Positions 43,968-55,860 are shown, counted from the stretch's first letter. The stretch is DNA of 64,000 bases from Streptomyces sp. NWU339 (GCF_003143855.1 NZ_QFRK01000028.1:46934-110933), one strand, 5' to 3'. Made by a program: numbers and translations. The notes: generated from the sequence alone by a model not told the origin.

Positions 43968-45203
43968 TCACTTCACGGCGCTGCCCTTCGTCCACTCCTC
44001 CCAGTCCATGTTCCAGCCGCCGAGGCCGTTGTCGGGGGCGACCGTCGTGTCCTTGCTGTTGACCACCTCGACGACGTCACCGATGAGGCTGCGGTCGAAG
44101 AACCAGCCGGCCGGGGTGTCCGCGCCACCGCCCTTCACGTCGTGCAGTCCCACGCACCCGTGGCTGACGTTGGTGTCGCCGAAGACGTCCTCCCCGGCCC
44201 AGTAGTTGCCGTGCAGGAAGGTGCCGGATTCGGTCAGGCGGATGGCGTGCGGGACATCGGGGATGTCGTACTCGCCCTTGCCCTCGGCGTCGGTGAAGCC
44301 GACGGTCGCGCCGTTCATCCGGGTGACCTCGAGCATCTCGGTGATCACCATCTTCCCGTTGTACGTGGGGGTCTTCGGCGCCCCGGCCGTGATCGGCACC
44401 GTGGCGAGCTCCTCACCGTCCCGGCTCACCTTCATGGTGTGCCGGCCCGCGTCGACCACCGAGATCTGGCTGCGGCCGACGGTGAAGGAGAACGTGCGGT
44501 GCTGGAGTCCGTACACGCCGGGCGCGCCCTCGACGTCCCGCAGGTCCAGTCCGACGGTGACCTCGGTGCCGGGCTGCCAGTAATTCTCGGGCCGGAAGTC
44601 GAGCCGGTCCTTGCCGAACCAGTGCGGGCGGATGTCGACGGCCGGGCGGGAGGTGACCCGGATGGCCCGTTCGACCGCCGCGCGGTGGACGATCTCACGG
44701 TTGAACGCCAGGGAGACGATCATCCCGGTGCCGACCACGGAGCGGTGTTCTGGGGCGACGTAGCCGATGAAGCGTTCCTCGGGGACGTACGTGGTGAACG
44801 TGGTGCGGCGGGAGGAGCGGCGGCCGGCGCCGTCCAGGGCCACGGCGTCGACCGTGTACCTCGCGGCGAGCGCCAGCCGTTCGTCCTCGGGCTTCCAGCT
44901 CCGCCCGTCGGCGGAGATGCGCCCGGGAACCGGGGACTCCCGCGCGTCCTGCGATCTGACGACCTTCACCGACTCCAGCCGCCCCTCGGGCGCCCGTACC
45001 CGCAGCGTGCTGCCGGGGCGCACCTCCTTGCTGCCGTCGGCGGGCGCGACCCGGATGACCTCCTCGGGCGCCGGAGGGCCGAACGCCCCTCCGATCGCGC
45101 CGTCCGAGGTGCAGCCGACGGCTCCGGCCAACAACCCTGTCCATGTCAGTACGGCGGCCAGTGCGGCCCTCGCGCGCCGTGCGCGCCCTTGTACGTGGCT
45201 CAC
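43968..45203 (-). CDS. Lipoprotein L,D-transpeptidase (YkuD, Ig-like domain), copy 2
   Basis: 411 residues. A basic n-region and helix end in AGAVGC (lipid Cys about 31). The Ig-like part and YkuD domain follow, with HGNYWAGED and SHGCVGLHD (catalytic C350) and the tail GGWNMDWEEW. It shares domain order and many stretches with copy 1 (KGEYDIPDVPHAIRL against KGEYDIKDVPHAMRL), so the pair is a tandem duplication. The start at 45203 is GTG. It is divergent from glgX across 254 bp. Confidence 0.92.
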   Translation of the reverse strand: MSHVQGRARRARAALAAVLTWTGLLAGAVGCTSDGAIGGAFGPPAPEEVIRVAPADGSKEVRPGSTLRVRAPEGRLESVKVVRSQDARESPVPGRISADGRSWKPEDERLALAARYTVDAVALDGAGRRSSRRTTFTTYVPEERFIGYVAPEHRSVVGTGMIVSLAFNREIVHRAAVERAIRVTSRPAVDIRPHWFGKDRLDFRPENYWQPGTEVTVGLDLRDVEGAPGVYGLQHRTFSFTVGRSQISVVDAGRHTMKVSRDGEELATVPITAGAPKTPTYNGKMVITEMLEVTRMNGATVGFTDAEGKGEYDIPDVPHAIRLTESGTFLHGNYWAGEDVFGDTNVSHGCVGLHDVKGGGADTPAGWFFDRSLIGDVVEVVNSKDTTVAPDNGLGGWNMDWEEWTKGSAVK

Positions 45204-45457
45204 GCGGTACCCAACGACGGTCCGCGCCGTCGGGAAACGACCATGCGCCCCCTCGGGGCACGCGGGGGTACGCCCTCCGGGGGAACCCGCGGGTGCGCCC
45301 CCGCTCCAGGTGTGCCGTCACGCGGACAGGTCGTGCTCTCGGCGACACGTGAGTGCGCGGCACGCTCTGGGCAGAACTGTGGGGAGGACGACGCGCCGGG
45401 GAGCCGCGGCCACTTTCCCTGCCCGCCGTCGTCCCACGAGCCGCGGGAGGCGGACAG

Positions 45458-47731
<2,274 letters not shown>

Positions 47732-47774
47732 GGGGACCGGCAGGCCGCGGGGAGGGGGACGGGGCGGCGCGCGG

Positions 47775-48437
47775 TCAGCCGAGGATGCCGCGGTCGTAGG
47801 CGGCCGCCACGGCCGCGGCGCGGTCCCTGACGCCCAGTTTGGCGTACAGGTGGGTGAGGTGCGTCTTCACGGTCGCCTCGCTGATGAAGAGTTCGCGGGC
47901 GATCTCACGGTTGGAGGTGCCCCGGGCGACCAGGCCGAGGACCTCGCGCTCCCGCGCGGACAGCGGTTCGCCGCCGGACGAGCGGGGGGAGCGGACCGCG
48001 GAGACCAGACGGGAGGCCACCGCCGGGGAGAGGACCGTACGTCCCTCGGCCGCCGCCCGCACGGCCGTGAACAGTTCCTCGCGCGGCGCGTCCTTCAGTA
48101 GATAGCCGGTCGCGCCCGCCTCGATCGCGGGCAGGGTGTCGGAGTCGGTGTCGTAGGTGGTCAGGACGAGCACCTTGGCCCGTGCGCCCCGGCGGGACAG
48201 TTCCCGGATGGCGTCCACGCCCGAACCGCCCGGCATGCGCAGGTCCATGAGCACGACGTCCGGGTCCAGGGCGGCGGCCCGTTCCAGCGCCTCGACGCCG
48301 TTCGCCGCCTCGCCGAGGACGCGGAAGCCGGGCGCGGACTCGAACATGCCGCGCAGACCGTCCCGTACGACGGGGTGGTCGTCGACGATCAGTACGGAGA
48401 CGGCCGGGGGGTCCGTCGTGGCCGGGGTGTCAGTCAT
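47775..48437 (-). CDS. NarL/LuxR-family response regulator
   Basis: 220 residues. Receiver domain with LIVDDHPVVRDG, phosphoacceptor D65 (VLMDLRMPGGSG), T/K positions in LTTYD and LLKDAPREEL. A LuxR-type HTH follows at about 155-215 (LSAREREVLGLVARGTSNREIARELF). The start overlaps the kinase stop by 8 bases, so the pair is coupled. It most likely controls the adjacent ABC transporter operon. Confidence 0.95.
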   Translation of the reverse strand: MTDTPATTDPPAVSVLIVDDHPVVRDGLRGMFESAPGFRVLGEAANGVEALERAAALDPDVVLMDLRMPGGSGVDAIRELSRRGARAKVLVLTTYDTDSDTLPAIEAGATGYLLKDAPREELFTAVRAAAEGRTVLSPAVASRLVSAVRSPRSSGGEPLSAREREVLGLVARGTSNREIARELFISEATVKTHLTHLYAKLGVRDRAAAVAAAYDRGILG

Positions 48438-49866
48438 GGCGGACCAACGGTACGCGAGCCGACACCGCCGTCCCGTGGCCGGGCTCGGACTCCACCGTGA
48501 GGGAGCCCGCGATGCGCTCCGCGCGGGCGCGCATCCCGTCGAGGCCGAAGCCGCCGCTGCCGGTGCGGGCGGGGCGCACCCGCGGGTCGAAGCCCCGGCC
48601 GTCGTCGCGGATGTCCAGGGTGACCTCGTCGCCGATATAGGAGAGCGTGACGCCGACCCGGGTGGCGCGGGCGTGCCGGGAGGCGTTGGACAGGGCCTCC
48701 TGGGCGATCCGCAGCAGGGTGGCGGCGACCTCCTCGTGGAGGGGCTCGGCGGTGCCGGTGACCGTGCAGTCGGCGCGGGCCCCGGTGCGTTCGCCCCATT
48801 CCGCGACTGTCTTCTCCAGGGCCTGCGGCAGTCCGTCCCGGTCGAGGGCGACCGGGGCGAGGTTGTGCACGGAGCGGCGTGCCTCGCCGAGGCTCTCGCG
48901 GGCCAGGTCGGTGGCCCGCACCACGTGGACGCGCGCCAGGTCGGGGTCACGGGTGTTCGCGACGACCTGGAGCTGGGCGATGATGCCGGTCAGGCCCTGG
49001 GCGAGGGTGTCGTGGATCTCGGCGGCCAGCCGCCTGCGTTCGTCGGCGACCCCCGCCTCCCGTGCCTGGACGAGGAGTTGGGTGTGCAGGGCGGCGTTCT
49101 CGTCGAGGGCCTGCTGCAACGCGGCGTTGGTGCGCTCCAGTTCGGCGATGGTGGCGGCCTGCGCGCGGGTGCGCTCCTCCTCCAGTTCGCCGAAGTGGGC
49201 GAACAGGGCCACCAGTAGGGCGTTGACCAGGAGGACCGCCCCGAAGAACACCCAGCCCAGTCCCCCGCGCGGCGGCAGCCCGCCGGACTGCGAGCCCGCC
49301 GTGGTCACCGCGGTGGCGAGCAGGCCCCATCGGACCAGACGTCTCGGGAGCTGACGTCCGACGCCGAAGTAGCCGATGACCGTGTAGAAGGCGAACAGCG
49401 GGTTCAGCCAGGTGAGCGCGAACCCGACGGCCCAGCGGACGGCGTAGTAGCAGGCGCTCTCGGTGGACGGCCCGGGGCGTCGGCGCTCCGCTCTGCCCCA
49501 GGCCAGTTGCAGGGCGGCGGCCGCGACGACCAGCACACCGCTCGCCCACCGCTCACCGCCGGTCATGCCGACCCCGTCGGCGGCCGCCACCGACAGCAGG
49601 GTGCCGGCCGCGAGCAGCACGTACGGCCCCCAGCGGTGGAAGACCGCCCAGCGCTGCTCGACCACCGCCCCGTCCGGCACGGCGCCCTTCCCGGTCACCC
49701 GCGCGGACGCCCGGGGCTTGGTCCCCCACACGGACACCCCGCCATCAGACCGGTGCCCGCTTGTCCCCGCCCCGTCCGACATGGCTCCATTCTCGGCGTT
49801 CTCTGTGTTCTCAGTGTGCTCGGCGTGCTCGGCGTACTCGGCGTGCTCGGCCACCCGCCCGGCCAT
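48430..49866 (-). CDS. Membrane histidine kinase (HisKA_3 type) with repetitive N-terminus
   Basis: 478 residues. The first 27 residues are a His/Ala/Glu/Asn repeat. Several membrane helices (about 80-225) and a coiled coil (ELEEERTRAQAATIAELERTN) follow. The HisKA_3 box is RRLAAEIHDTLAQGLTG (H285), and the HATPase has EALSNASRHARA and GGFGLDGM. There is no large external sensing domain, as in kinases that sense membrane stress. The ATG at 49866 has GGGAG upstream and begins 4 bases after the permease stop; ATG 49782 would skip the repeat. Confidence 0.93.
   Translation of the reverse strand: MAGRVAEHAEYAEHAEHTENTENAENGAMSDGAGTSGHRSDGGVSVWGTKPRASARVTGKGAVPDGAVVEQRWAVFHRWGPYVLLAAGTLLSVAAADGVGMTGGERWASGVLVVAAAALQLAWGRAERRRPGPSTESACYYAVRWAVGFALTWLNPLFAFYTVIGYFGVGRQLPRRLVRWGLLATAVTTAGSQSGGLPPRGGLGWVFFGAVLLVNALLVALFAHFGELEEERTRAQAATIAELERTNAALQQALDENAALHTQLLVQAREAGVADERRRLAAEIHDTLAQGLTGIIAQLQVVANTRDPDLARVHVVRATDLARESLGEARRSVHNLAPVALDRDGLPQALEKTVAEWGERTGARADCTVTGTAEPLHEEVAATLLRIAQEALSNASRHARATRVGVTLSYIGDEVTLDIRDDGRGFDPRVRPARTGSGGFGLDGMRARAERIAGSLTVESEPGHGTAVSARVPLVRHD
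49786..49848 (-). repeat. 9-bp tandem repeat in the kinase N-terminus
   Basis: Imperfect 9-base units (plus strand TGCTCGGCG) encode the EHAEYAEHAEHTENTENAEN stretch. Because the unit is a multiple of three, gain or loss keeps the frame. Confidence 0.75.
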
Positions 49867-49870
49867 CCGC

Positions 49871-50632
49871 TCACTCCCAGCGGAACCAGCGTGCGGCAGC
49901 GGCCGTCAGCAGCAGGGTCCAGGCCGCCAGGACGGCCAGGTGGGCCCAGCCGGGCCAGGCGCCGGCGGCGGCCTGGTTCAGCGCCTCGGCGGCGGCGCCG
50001 AACGGGGTCCAGCCGACGATGTCGGCGAGCAGGTCCGGCATGGCCTGCACCGGCAGCCACACCCCCGCGCAGAACATCGCCGGGAACAGCGCGGCGGAGC
50101 CCACCGCGCCCGCGATCTTCGTCGTGCGGGACAGCGCGGAGAGCACGGCGCCCAGGGCGAGGGCGACGAGCACGGCGAGGAGCAGCGCGAGGAGATAGCC
50201 GAGGGGCTGGCGGGGCAGCCGCACGCCGAAGGCCAGCCGGCCGACGGTGAGCGAGAGCAGCGCCGAGAGCAGGGCGGCCCCGCCGTGCACCAGCATCTGC
50301 GCGCCGAGCAGGGCCGTGGCCCGTACCGGGGTGGTGGCCATCCGGCGCAGGATGCCGTGTTCGCGGTAGCCGGTGAGGGTCTGCGGCATGCCCTGCAGAC
50401 CGCCGACGAGCAGGCCGAGCAGCACGGCGACCGGGACGTACGCGTCCACCGGGCGCAGTCCGCCGAAGGACGGGTCGGCCTCGCGGAAGGACGGGATGGA
50501 GCCGAGGATCGCCAGCAGGAGGGTGGGGAAGAGCAGGACCCAGAAGATCCCGCCGGGCTCACGGCGGAAGAGGCGGATCTCGCTGCGCAGGACGGCTGCG
50601 TTGAGGACAGGGGTGAGGACGGAAGCGGTCAC
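49871..50632 (-). CDS. ABC-2 type permease
   Basis: 253 residues, six predicted membrane helices. The first lies after EIRLFRREPGGIFWVLLFP; GYREHGILRRMATTPVRATALLGAQ is the conserved cytoplasmic loop of ABC-2 exporters such as DrrB. The GTG at 50632 overlaps the ATPase stop as GTGA. Together with the ATPase it forms a drug- or antibiotic-type exporter, and the following kinase/regulator genes are its likely control. Confidence 0.92.
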   Translation of the reverse strand: MTASVLTPVLNAAVLRSEIRLFRREPGGIFWVLLFPTLLLAILGSIPSFREADPSFGGLRPVDAYVPVAVLLGLLVGGLQGMPQTLTGYREHGILRRMATTPVRATALLGAQMLVHGGAALLSALLSLTVGRLAFGVRLPRQPLGYLLALLLAVLVALALGAVLSALSRTTKIAGAVGSAALFPAMFCAGVWLPVQAMPDLLADIVGWTPFGAAAEALNQAAAGAWPGWAHLAVLAAWTLLLTAAAARWFRWE

Positions 50633-51588
50633 GCCTGGACCTCCTCGGTGGCGGCGGGCTCGGGTGTGGTGTCGCGCTCGGGTGTGCTGTCGGTCTGCCC
50701 GGTCAGGTCCAGGAACGCGTCGTCCAGGGTGGCGTCGGTGACCCGGAGCTGGTGGGCGGTGACACGGGTGCGGGCGAGGAGGGTGATGACGGCGTTGACG
50801 GTCTCGTCCGTGCCGGACAGGGTGACGCGGCCGCCTTGGTGCTCGATCGAGACGAGGCCGGGCAGACCGTTCAGCTCGTGTTCGTCCAGGGGCGCGGAGG
50901 GCGTGAAGCTGATGACGGTGGCGCCCGCCGAGCGGCGGATCAACCCGGCCGGGGTGTCCAGGGCGGCCAGCCTGCCCTTGTCGATCACCGCGATCCGGTC
51001 GCAGAGGCGCTGGGCCTCCTCCATGAAGTGGGTGACGAGCAGGACGGTGACGCCGTTCGCGCGGATGTCCTCGATGAGCTGCCAGGTGTCGCGACGGGCC
51101 CGGGGGTCCAGTCCGGTGGTGAGTTCGTCGAGGACGACGATCCGGGGGTCGCCGATGAGGGCGAGCGCGATGGACAGGCGTTGCTGCTGCCCGCCGGAGA
51201 GCTTGCCGAAGCGGCTGTTCAGGTGGGGGGTCAGGCCCAGGCGTTCGGCCAGGGGCCGCCAGTCGGCGGGCCGCGGATGGAAGGCGGCGTACAGTCCCAG
51301 GGCCTCGCGGACGGTGATCTTGGCCTGGAGCCGGCTCTGCTGGAGCTGGGCGCCGAGGACCTGGGCGACCTGCCCGTGGTCGGCGACCGGGTCGAGGCCG
51401 GTGACGCGGACGCGGCCCGCGTCGGGGACGCGCAGGCCCTCGACGCATTCGACGGTGGTCGTCTTGCCGGCGCCGTTGGGGCCGAGGACGCCGAAGATCT
51501 CACCCTCCTCGACCGTGAAGGAGACGCCGTCCACGGCGGGCCGGCCCCCGTAGGACTTGCGCAGCTCGGTGACTTCGATGACGGGCAT
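50629..51588 (-). CDS. ABC transporter ATP-binding protein (DrrA-like)
   Basis: 319 residues. Walker A VLGPNGAGKTTTVE, Q-loop GAQLQQSRL, signature KLSGGQQQR, Walker B IVVLDELTTGLD and switch His LVTHFMEEA are intact. A C-terminal regulatory segment of about 90 residues follows, as in DrrA-type exporters. In the Walker B box the catalytic Glu is followed by L rather than P/A. The ATG at 51588 has a weak ribosome site. First gene of a leftward ATPase-permease-kinase-regulator operon. Confidence 0.94.
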   Translation of the reverse strand: MPVIEVTELRKSYGGRPAVDGVSFTVEEGEIFGVLGPNGAGKTTTVECVEGLRVPDAGRVRVTGLDPVADHGQVAQVLGAQLQQSRLQAKITVREALGLYAAFHPRPADWRPLAERLGLTPHLNSRFGKLSGGQQQRLSIALALIGDPRIVVLDELTTGLDPRARRDTWQLIEDIRANGVTVLLVTHFMEEAQRLCDRIAVIDKGRLAALDTPAGLIRRSAGATVISFTPSAPLDEHELNGLPGLVSIEHQGGRVTLSGTDETVNAVITLLARTRVTAHQLRVTDATLDDAFLDLTGQTDSTPERDTTPEPAATEEVQA

Positions 51589-51793
51589 GGCACCGAGTGT
51601 CCCGGTGGGCGGGGTGCCCGTACATCGGCCGTCACGCTCGAGACGCATCGACCGATCGGCTGATGGGGTGGTACGACTCCCCCGGTCTCCCCGTACGGGC
51701 GGCCGGAGCCGCAGGTCGTAGGTCCGAAGACCGAGTCCGGTCCGGCCAAAACTCGGTGGGCAGTGTCAGTTGCGTTCCGTAGGCTCACTGCTG

Positions 51794-53635
51794 ATGGCCA
51801 CGACACCCCCACCCGCGCCCCCGCCTCTCGAAACGCGCGAAGCGCCCGGAGCACCCGAAGCGCGATCCACCGTCCGTACGTTGCTGCGCCTGTGGCCGTA
51901 CGTACGGCCCGTGCGGGCGCGGCTGTTCACCGCCGCCTCCATCGCGATCCTCGCCTCGTGCATCGGCCTGGTCATCCCGCTGGTCCTGAAGTGGATGGTG
52001 GACGGTCCGATCGCCGACCGGGACCCGGCGGGTGTGTGGCTCGGCGCCCTGTACCTGCTGCTGCTCGGGCTCGCGGAGGCCCTGCTGTTCGGGTTCCGGC
52101 GGTGGCTGGTGGCGCGCCCGCTGTCGGGGGTCGAGGCGGGGATGCGGGCGGACCTGTACCGGCGTCTGCAGCGGCTGCCGGTGGCGTTTCACGACCGGTG
52201 GCCGTCGGGGCAGTTGCTGTCCCGGGGGACCACGGACCTGATGCTGCTGCGCATGTTCCTGGCCTTCCCGCTGACGTTCCTCCTGGTCAACGGGGTGACG
52301 ATCCTTGTCGGTGTGATCATCATGCTGGTCCAGGACTGGGCTCTGGGGCTGGTGTTCCTGATTCCGGTCGTGCCGGTGATGGTCATCTGCGTGGCCTTCG
52401 AGAAGCGGTACTCCAAGGCGTCCCGGCTCGCCCAGGACCAGGTCGGCGATCTGACGACGGTCGTCGAGGAGAGCGTGCTCGGCATCCGCGTCATCAAGGG
52501 GTTCGGACGGCACCGCAGCCAGGCGCGGGCGTTCCGGGAGCTGTCGAAGGAGCTGCGCGGGACGGAGCTGCACAAGGCACGGCTGCTGGCCTCCATCATG
52601 AGCGTCATCGTGACGCTCCCGGAGCTGGCCATCGGCACGACACTGGTGCTGGGGGCCATGCGGGTGGCCGACGGGGACCTGTCCGCGGGCACCCTGGTGG
52701 CGTTCCTGTCGACGGCCCTGGCGCTGCGCTGGCCCGTGGACTCGATCGGCTTCCTGCTGGCGATGAGCCAGGAGGCGGCGACCGCGACCGAGCGGTACTT
52801 CGAGGTGATGGACGCCGAGGAGGAGTCCCCGGGCCCCGACGGCGCACGGACATCGGTCACCCCCGAGGGCGGCGGCGACGGCGGGCTGCGCTTCCACGAC
52901 GTCACCTTCCGCTACCCCGACGCCCCCTCCGGCTCCCCGCCCGTCCTCGACCGTGTCGACCTGCACATCCGGCCCGGTGAGTCGATGGCCCTGGTCGGCG
53001 CGACCGGCAGCGGCAAGACCACGCTCACCGCCCTGGTCCCGCGGCTGCACGAGGCGACCTCGGGGCGGATCACCCTGGACGGCACGGACATCACCGCGCT
53101 CTCCCGCGAGGAGCTGCGCAGCAGGGTCTCCGTCGCCTTCGAGGAGCCCACCCTGTTCTCGGCCGCGGTCGGGGAGAACGTGCTGATGGGCGCGGGGCCC
53201 GGGGCCGGGAAGGCCGAGCTGGAGCGGGCGCTGGGCGTGGCGCAGGCCGACTTCGTGGACGCGCTGCCCCAGGGCACCGACACCCAGGTCGGCGAGCAGG
53301 GGCTCAGTCTCTCCGGCGGGCAGCGGCAGCGTCTCGCGCTGGCCCGCGCGGTGGTCGGGCAGCCCGAGTTCCTGGTGCTGGACGATCCGCTGTCCGCGCT
53401 CGACGTGCACACGGAGGCCGCGGTCGAGGCCGCCCTGCGCCGGGTGCTCGCCGACACCACCGCGCTGATCGTGGCGCACCGCCCGTCCACGGTGCTGCTG
53501 GCCGACCGCGTCGCCCTGCTCTCCGGCGGCCGGATCACGGCGGTCGGCACCCACCACGAACTGCTGCGCACCCACCCCGAGTACGCCCACCTCATGTCCG
53601 GCGACCCGGCGGGGGAACAGGAGAACCAGCGATGA
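51794..53635 (+). CDS. ABC exporter half-transporter A (degenerate Walker B)
   Basis: 613 residues: six-helix type-I exporter domain (about 35-330), then an NBD with Walker A LVGATGSGKTTL (about 400-411), signature LSLSGGQRQR (about 503-512) and Walker B FLVLDDPLSALD (about 526-537). The catalytic Glu after Walker B is Asp. This loss, with a normal signature, is typical of the A partner in asymmetric heterodimers of the TmrAB/LmrCD kind. ATG 51794 is chosen; an in-frame TTG at 51770 is possible. Its stop overlaps the partner's ATG as ATGA. Confidence 0.93.
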   Translation: MATTPPPAPPPLETREAPGAPEARSTVRTLLRLWPYVRPVRARLFTAASIAILASCIGLVIPLVLKWMVDGPIADRDPAGVWLGALYLLLLGLAEALLFGFRRWLVARPLSGVEAGMRADLYRRLQRLPVAFHDRWPSGQLLSRGTTDLMLLRMFLAFPLTFLLVNGVTILVGVIIMLVQDWALGLVFLIPVVPVMVICVAFEKRYSKASRLAQDQVGDLTTVVEESVLGIRVIKGFGRHRSQARAFRELSKELRGTELHKARLLASIMSVIVTLPELAIGTTLVLGAMRVADGDLSAGTLVAFLSTALALRWPVDSIGFLLAMSQEAATATERYFEVMDAEEESPGPDGARTSVTPEGGGDGGLRFHDVTFRYPDAPSGSPPVLDRVDLHIRPGESMALVGATGSGKTTLTALVPRLHEATSGRITLDGTDITALSREELRSRVSVAFEEPTLFSAAVGENVLMGAGPGAGKAELERALGVAQADFVDALPQGTDTQVGEQGLSLSGGQRQRLALARAVVGQPEFLVLDDPLSALDVHTEAAVEAALRRVLADTTALIVAHRPSTVLLADRVALLSGGRITAVGTHHELLRTHPEYAHLMSGDPAGEQENQR

Positions 53636-55494
53636 CGGCGGCCCCCACCGCGCCCGCGCGGGACGAGGACGGCAAGAACGGCGAGCCACCCACCCCGCAG
53701 GCCGGCGACCCCTTCGACCAGGACGTACTGCCCGCTCCCCCGGGCGCCACCGGCGTCCTGCTGCGCTCCCTGCTGGCCCCGATGCGGGGCAGGGTCGCCC
53801 TCACCGCGCTCCTGCTGCTGCTCCAGCAGACGGCGGTGCAGGCGGGCCCGCTGCTGGTGGCGTACGCGATCGACCGGGGCGTGCCCGCGTTCCGGTCCGC
53901 CGACCACGGGCCGCTGATCGCGGTCGCGGTGGGCTATCTGCTGTGTGCGGCGTCGGGCGGTGTGCTGCAGTACGCGTTCATCGCCACCGCCGCCCGGGTC
54001 AGCCAGGACGTGCTGCTGGATCTGCGCGGCCGGATCTTCCGGCACGCGCAGGCGCTCAGCGTCGACTTCCACGAGCGCTACACCTCGGGCCGGCTCATCT
54101 CCCGCTCCACCACGGACGTCGAGTCGCTGCGGGAGCTGCTGGAGGAGGGCCTGCAGGAGCTGGTCACGGTCATCGTGTCCTGCGTCTACGTCTCGGTGCT
54201 GCTGCTCTGGCTGGACCTCGGGCTCGGCGCGATGGCGGCGGCGTCCTTCGTCCCGCTGTACGCACTCGTACGGTCGTACCGGCGGCGCGTCACGGAGGTG
54301 TACCGGCAGCGGTCGACGGCGATCGCCGCGGTGATCGTGAAGTTCGTCGAGACGATGAACGGCATCCGCCCGGTGCGCGCCTTCCGCCGCGAGGCCGCCA
54401 ACGACGCCGACTTCCGCGCGCTGAACCGGCGGCACGAGCGGACCAACGGGGACGCCCTGCTGGAGATGGCCCGCTATGTCGTCGGTTCCCGGGTGGTCGC
54501 CAACACGACGGTCGCGCTGATCGTGCTGTGGGGTGCCTACCGGGTCGCGGACGGGACGCTCGCGCTCGGCGTGCTGGCGGCGGCGGTGCTGTATCTGCGG
54601 CGGCTGTACGACCCGATCGACCGGCTGGGCATGTTCCTCAACGCGTACCAGTCGGCGGCCGCCTCGCTGGAGAAGATCGCCGGGCTCCTGGCACAGGTCC
54701 CGTCCGTGCCGGAGCCCGCGGCCCCCCGGGAGCTTCCGGAGGCGCCGTCGCGGCACCCGGGGCGCGAGGTCGTCTTCGACTCGGTCCGTTTCGCGTACCG
54801 CACCGGCGGCGAGGTGCTGCCCCGCTTCGACCTCACCCTCCCGGCCGGGCAGACCGTCGCCGTCGTCGGCTCGACCGGTGCGGGCAAGTCGACGCTGGCC
54901 AAACTGCTCGCCCGCTTCTACGACCCCACCGACGGCCGGGTCCTGCTGGACGGCGTCGACCTGCGCGATCTCGCGGGGCCCGCACTGCGGCGCGAGGTGG
55001 TCATGGTGACGCAGGAGGCGTTCCTGTTCTCCGGCACGGTCGCCGAGAACATCGCCATCGGACGTCCGGACGCCACCCGTGCGGAGATCGAGCGGGCCGC
55101 GAAGGAGATCGGCGCGCACGACTTCATCGCCGCCCTGCCCGACGGCTACGACACCGACGTACGCAAGCGCGGCGGCCGCATCTCGGCCGGCCAGCGCCAA
55201 CTCGTCGCCTTCGCCCGGGCCCTGCTCGCCGACCCGGCCGTACTGATCCTGGACGAGGCGACCAGCTCCCTGGACATCCCCGGCGAGCGGGCGGTGCAGC
55301 GGGCGATGGCGACGGTCCTGCGGGGGCGTACGGCGGTGGTGATCGCCCACCGCCTGTCCACCGTGGAGATCGCGGACCGCGTTCTGGTGATGGAACACGG
55401 CCGCATCGTGGAGGACGGCGCCCCGGCCGAACTCATCGCGGGCACCGGCCGCTTCGCGGACCTCCACCGCGCCTGGCGGGACAGCCTGGCGTAG
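53632..55494 (+). CDS. ABC exporter half-transporter B (degenerate signature)
   Basis: 620 residues: exporter membrane domain (about 40-345) and NBD with Walker A VVGSTGAGKSTL, signature RISAGQRQLVAF (about 515-526) and Walker B LILDEATSSLD with the catalytic Glu. The signature is ISAGQ instead of LSGGQ. Paired with half-transporter A, this gives one working ATP site (B Walker motifs with A signature) and one degenerate site. Coupled by ATGA overlap. The substrate is unknown; many actinobacterial pairs export lipids or drugs. Confidence 0.93.
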   Translation: MTAAPTAPARDEDGKNGEPPTPQAGDPFDQDVLPAPPGATGVLLRSLLAPMRGRVALTALLLLLQQTAVQAGPLLVAYAIDRGVPAFRSADHGPLIAVAVGYLLCAASGGVLQYAFIATAARVSQDVLLDLRGRIFRHAQALSVDFHERYTSGRLISRSTTDVESLRELLEEGLQELVTVIVSCVYVSVLLLWLDLGLGAMAAASFVPLYALVRSYRRRVTEVYRQRSTAIAAVIVKFVETMNGIRPVRAFRREAANDADFRALNRRHERTNGDALLEMARYVVGSRVVANTTVALIVLWGAYRVADGTLALGVLAAAVLYLRRLYDPIDRLGMFLNAYQSAAASLEKIAGLLAQVPSVPEPAAPRELPEAPSRHPGREVVFDSVRFAYRTGGEVLPRFDLTLPAGQTVAVVGSTGAGKSTLAKLLARFYDPTDGRVLLDGVDLRDLAGPALRREVVMVTQEAFLFSGTVAENIAIGRPDATRAEIERAAKEIGAHDFIAALPDGYDTDVRKRGGRISAGQRQLVAFARALLADPAVLILDEATSSLDIPGERAVQRAMATVLRGRTAVVIAHRLSTVEIADRVLVMEHGRIVEDGAPAELIAGTGRFADLHRAWRDSLA

Positions 55495-55860
55495 CGGGAG
55501 CGCAGACGTACGCGAAGAAGACGTACGTGAAGAAGCGGGCAGGCGTGGAACCTCTGCCGTCGTCGGCAGCACCGGCGCCACACCGGCGGAACGCTCCGTT
55601 TATCGAACCTGAACTCTCGGACAACGGACTGTTTCCGGCCAATGTTATGACGCGCTCCTGACAAGAAGTGCGGTCTCCTGCGACTCTTCCCACGGCCGCC
55701 GCGCGACAACCCCACAGCGCCACCGAACCGTCGTGCCCCGGCCATCGCTCCAGCACAGCAGCACGTGGTACCGCGTACCGCCCTGTTCTGCCCGGCCGGC
55801 TCACCAGTCGGCCGGTCTCCCCTGGCCGCACAACCCGCGGCCGCGCAGAAGGAGTCAGTG
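55495..55860. other. Spacer before the metalloprotease gene
   Basis: No gene is seen in these 366 bp. Just past the exporter stop is a 15-bp imperfect direct repeat (GACGTACGCGAAGAA at 55505-55519, GACGTACGTGAAGAA at 55520-55534). The AT-richer stretch near 55600-55670 probably holds the protease promoter; I cannot assign boxes with confidence. Confidence 0.5.

Noticed and set aside
55505..55534. 15-bp direct repeat after the exporter as an attachment site
   Set aside because: Only two adjacent imperfect copies, no integrase or tRNA nearby; more likely slippage.
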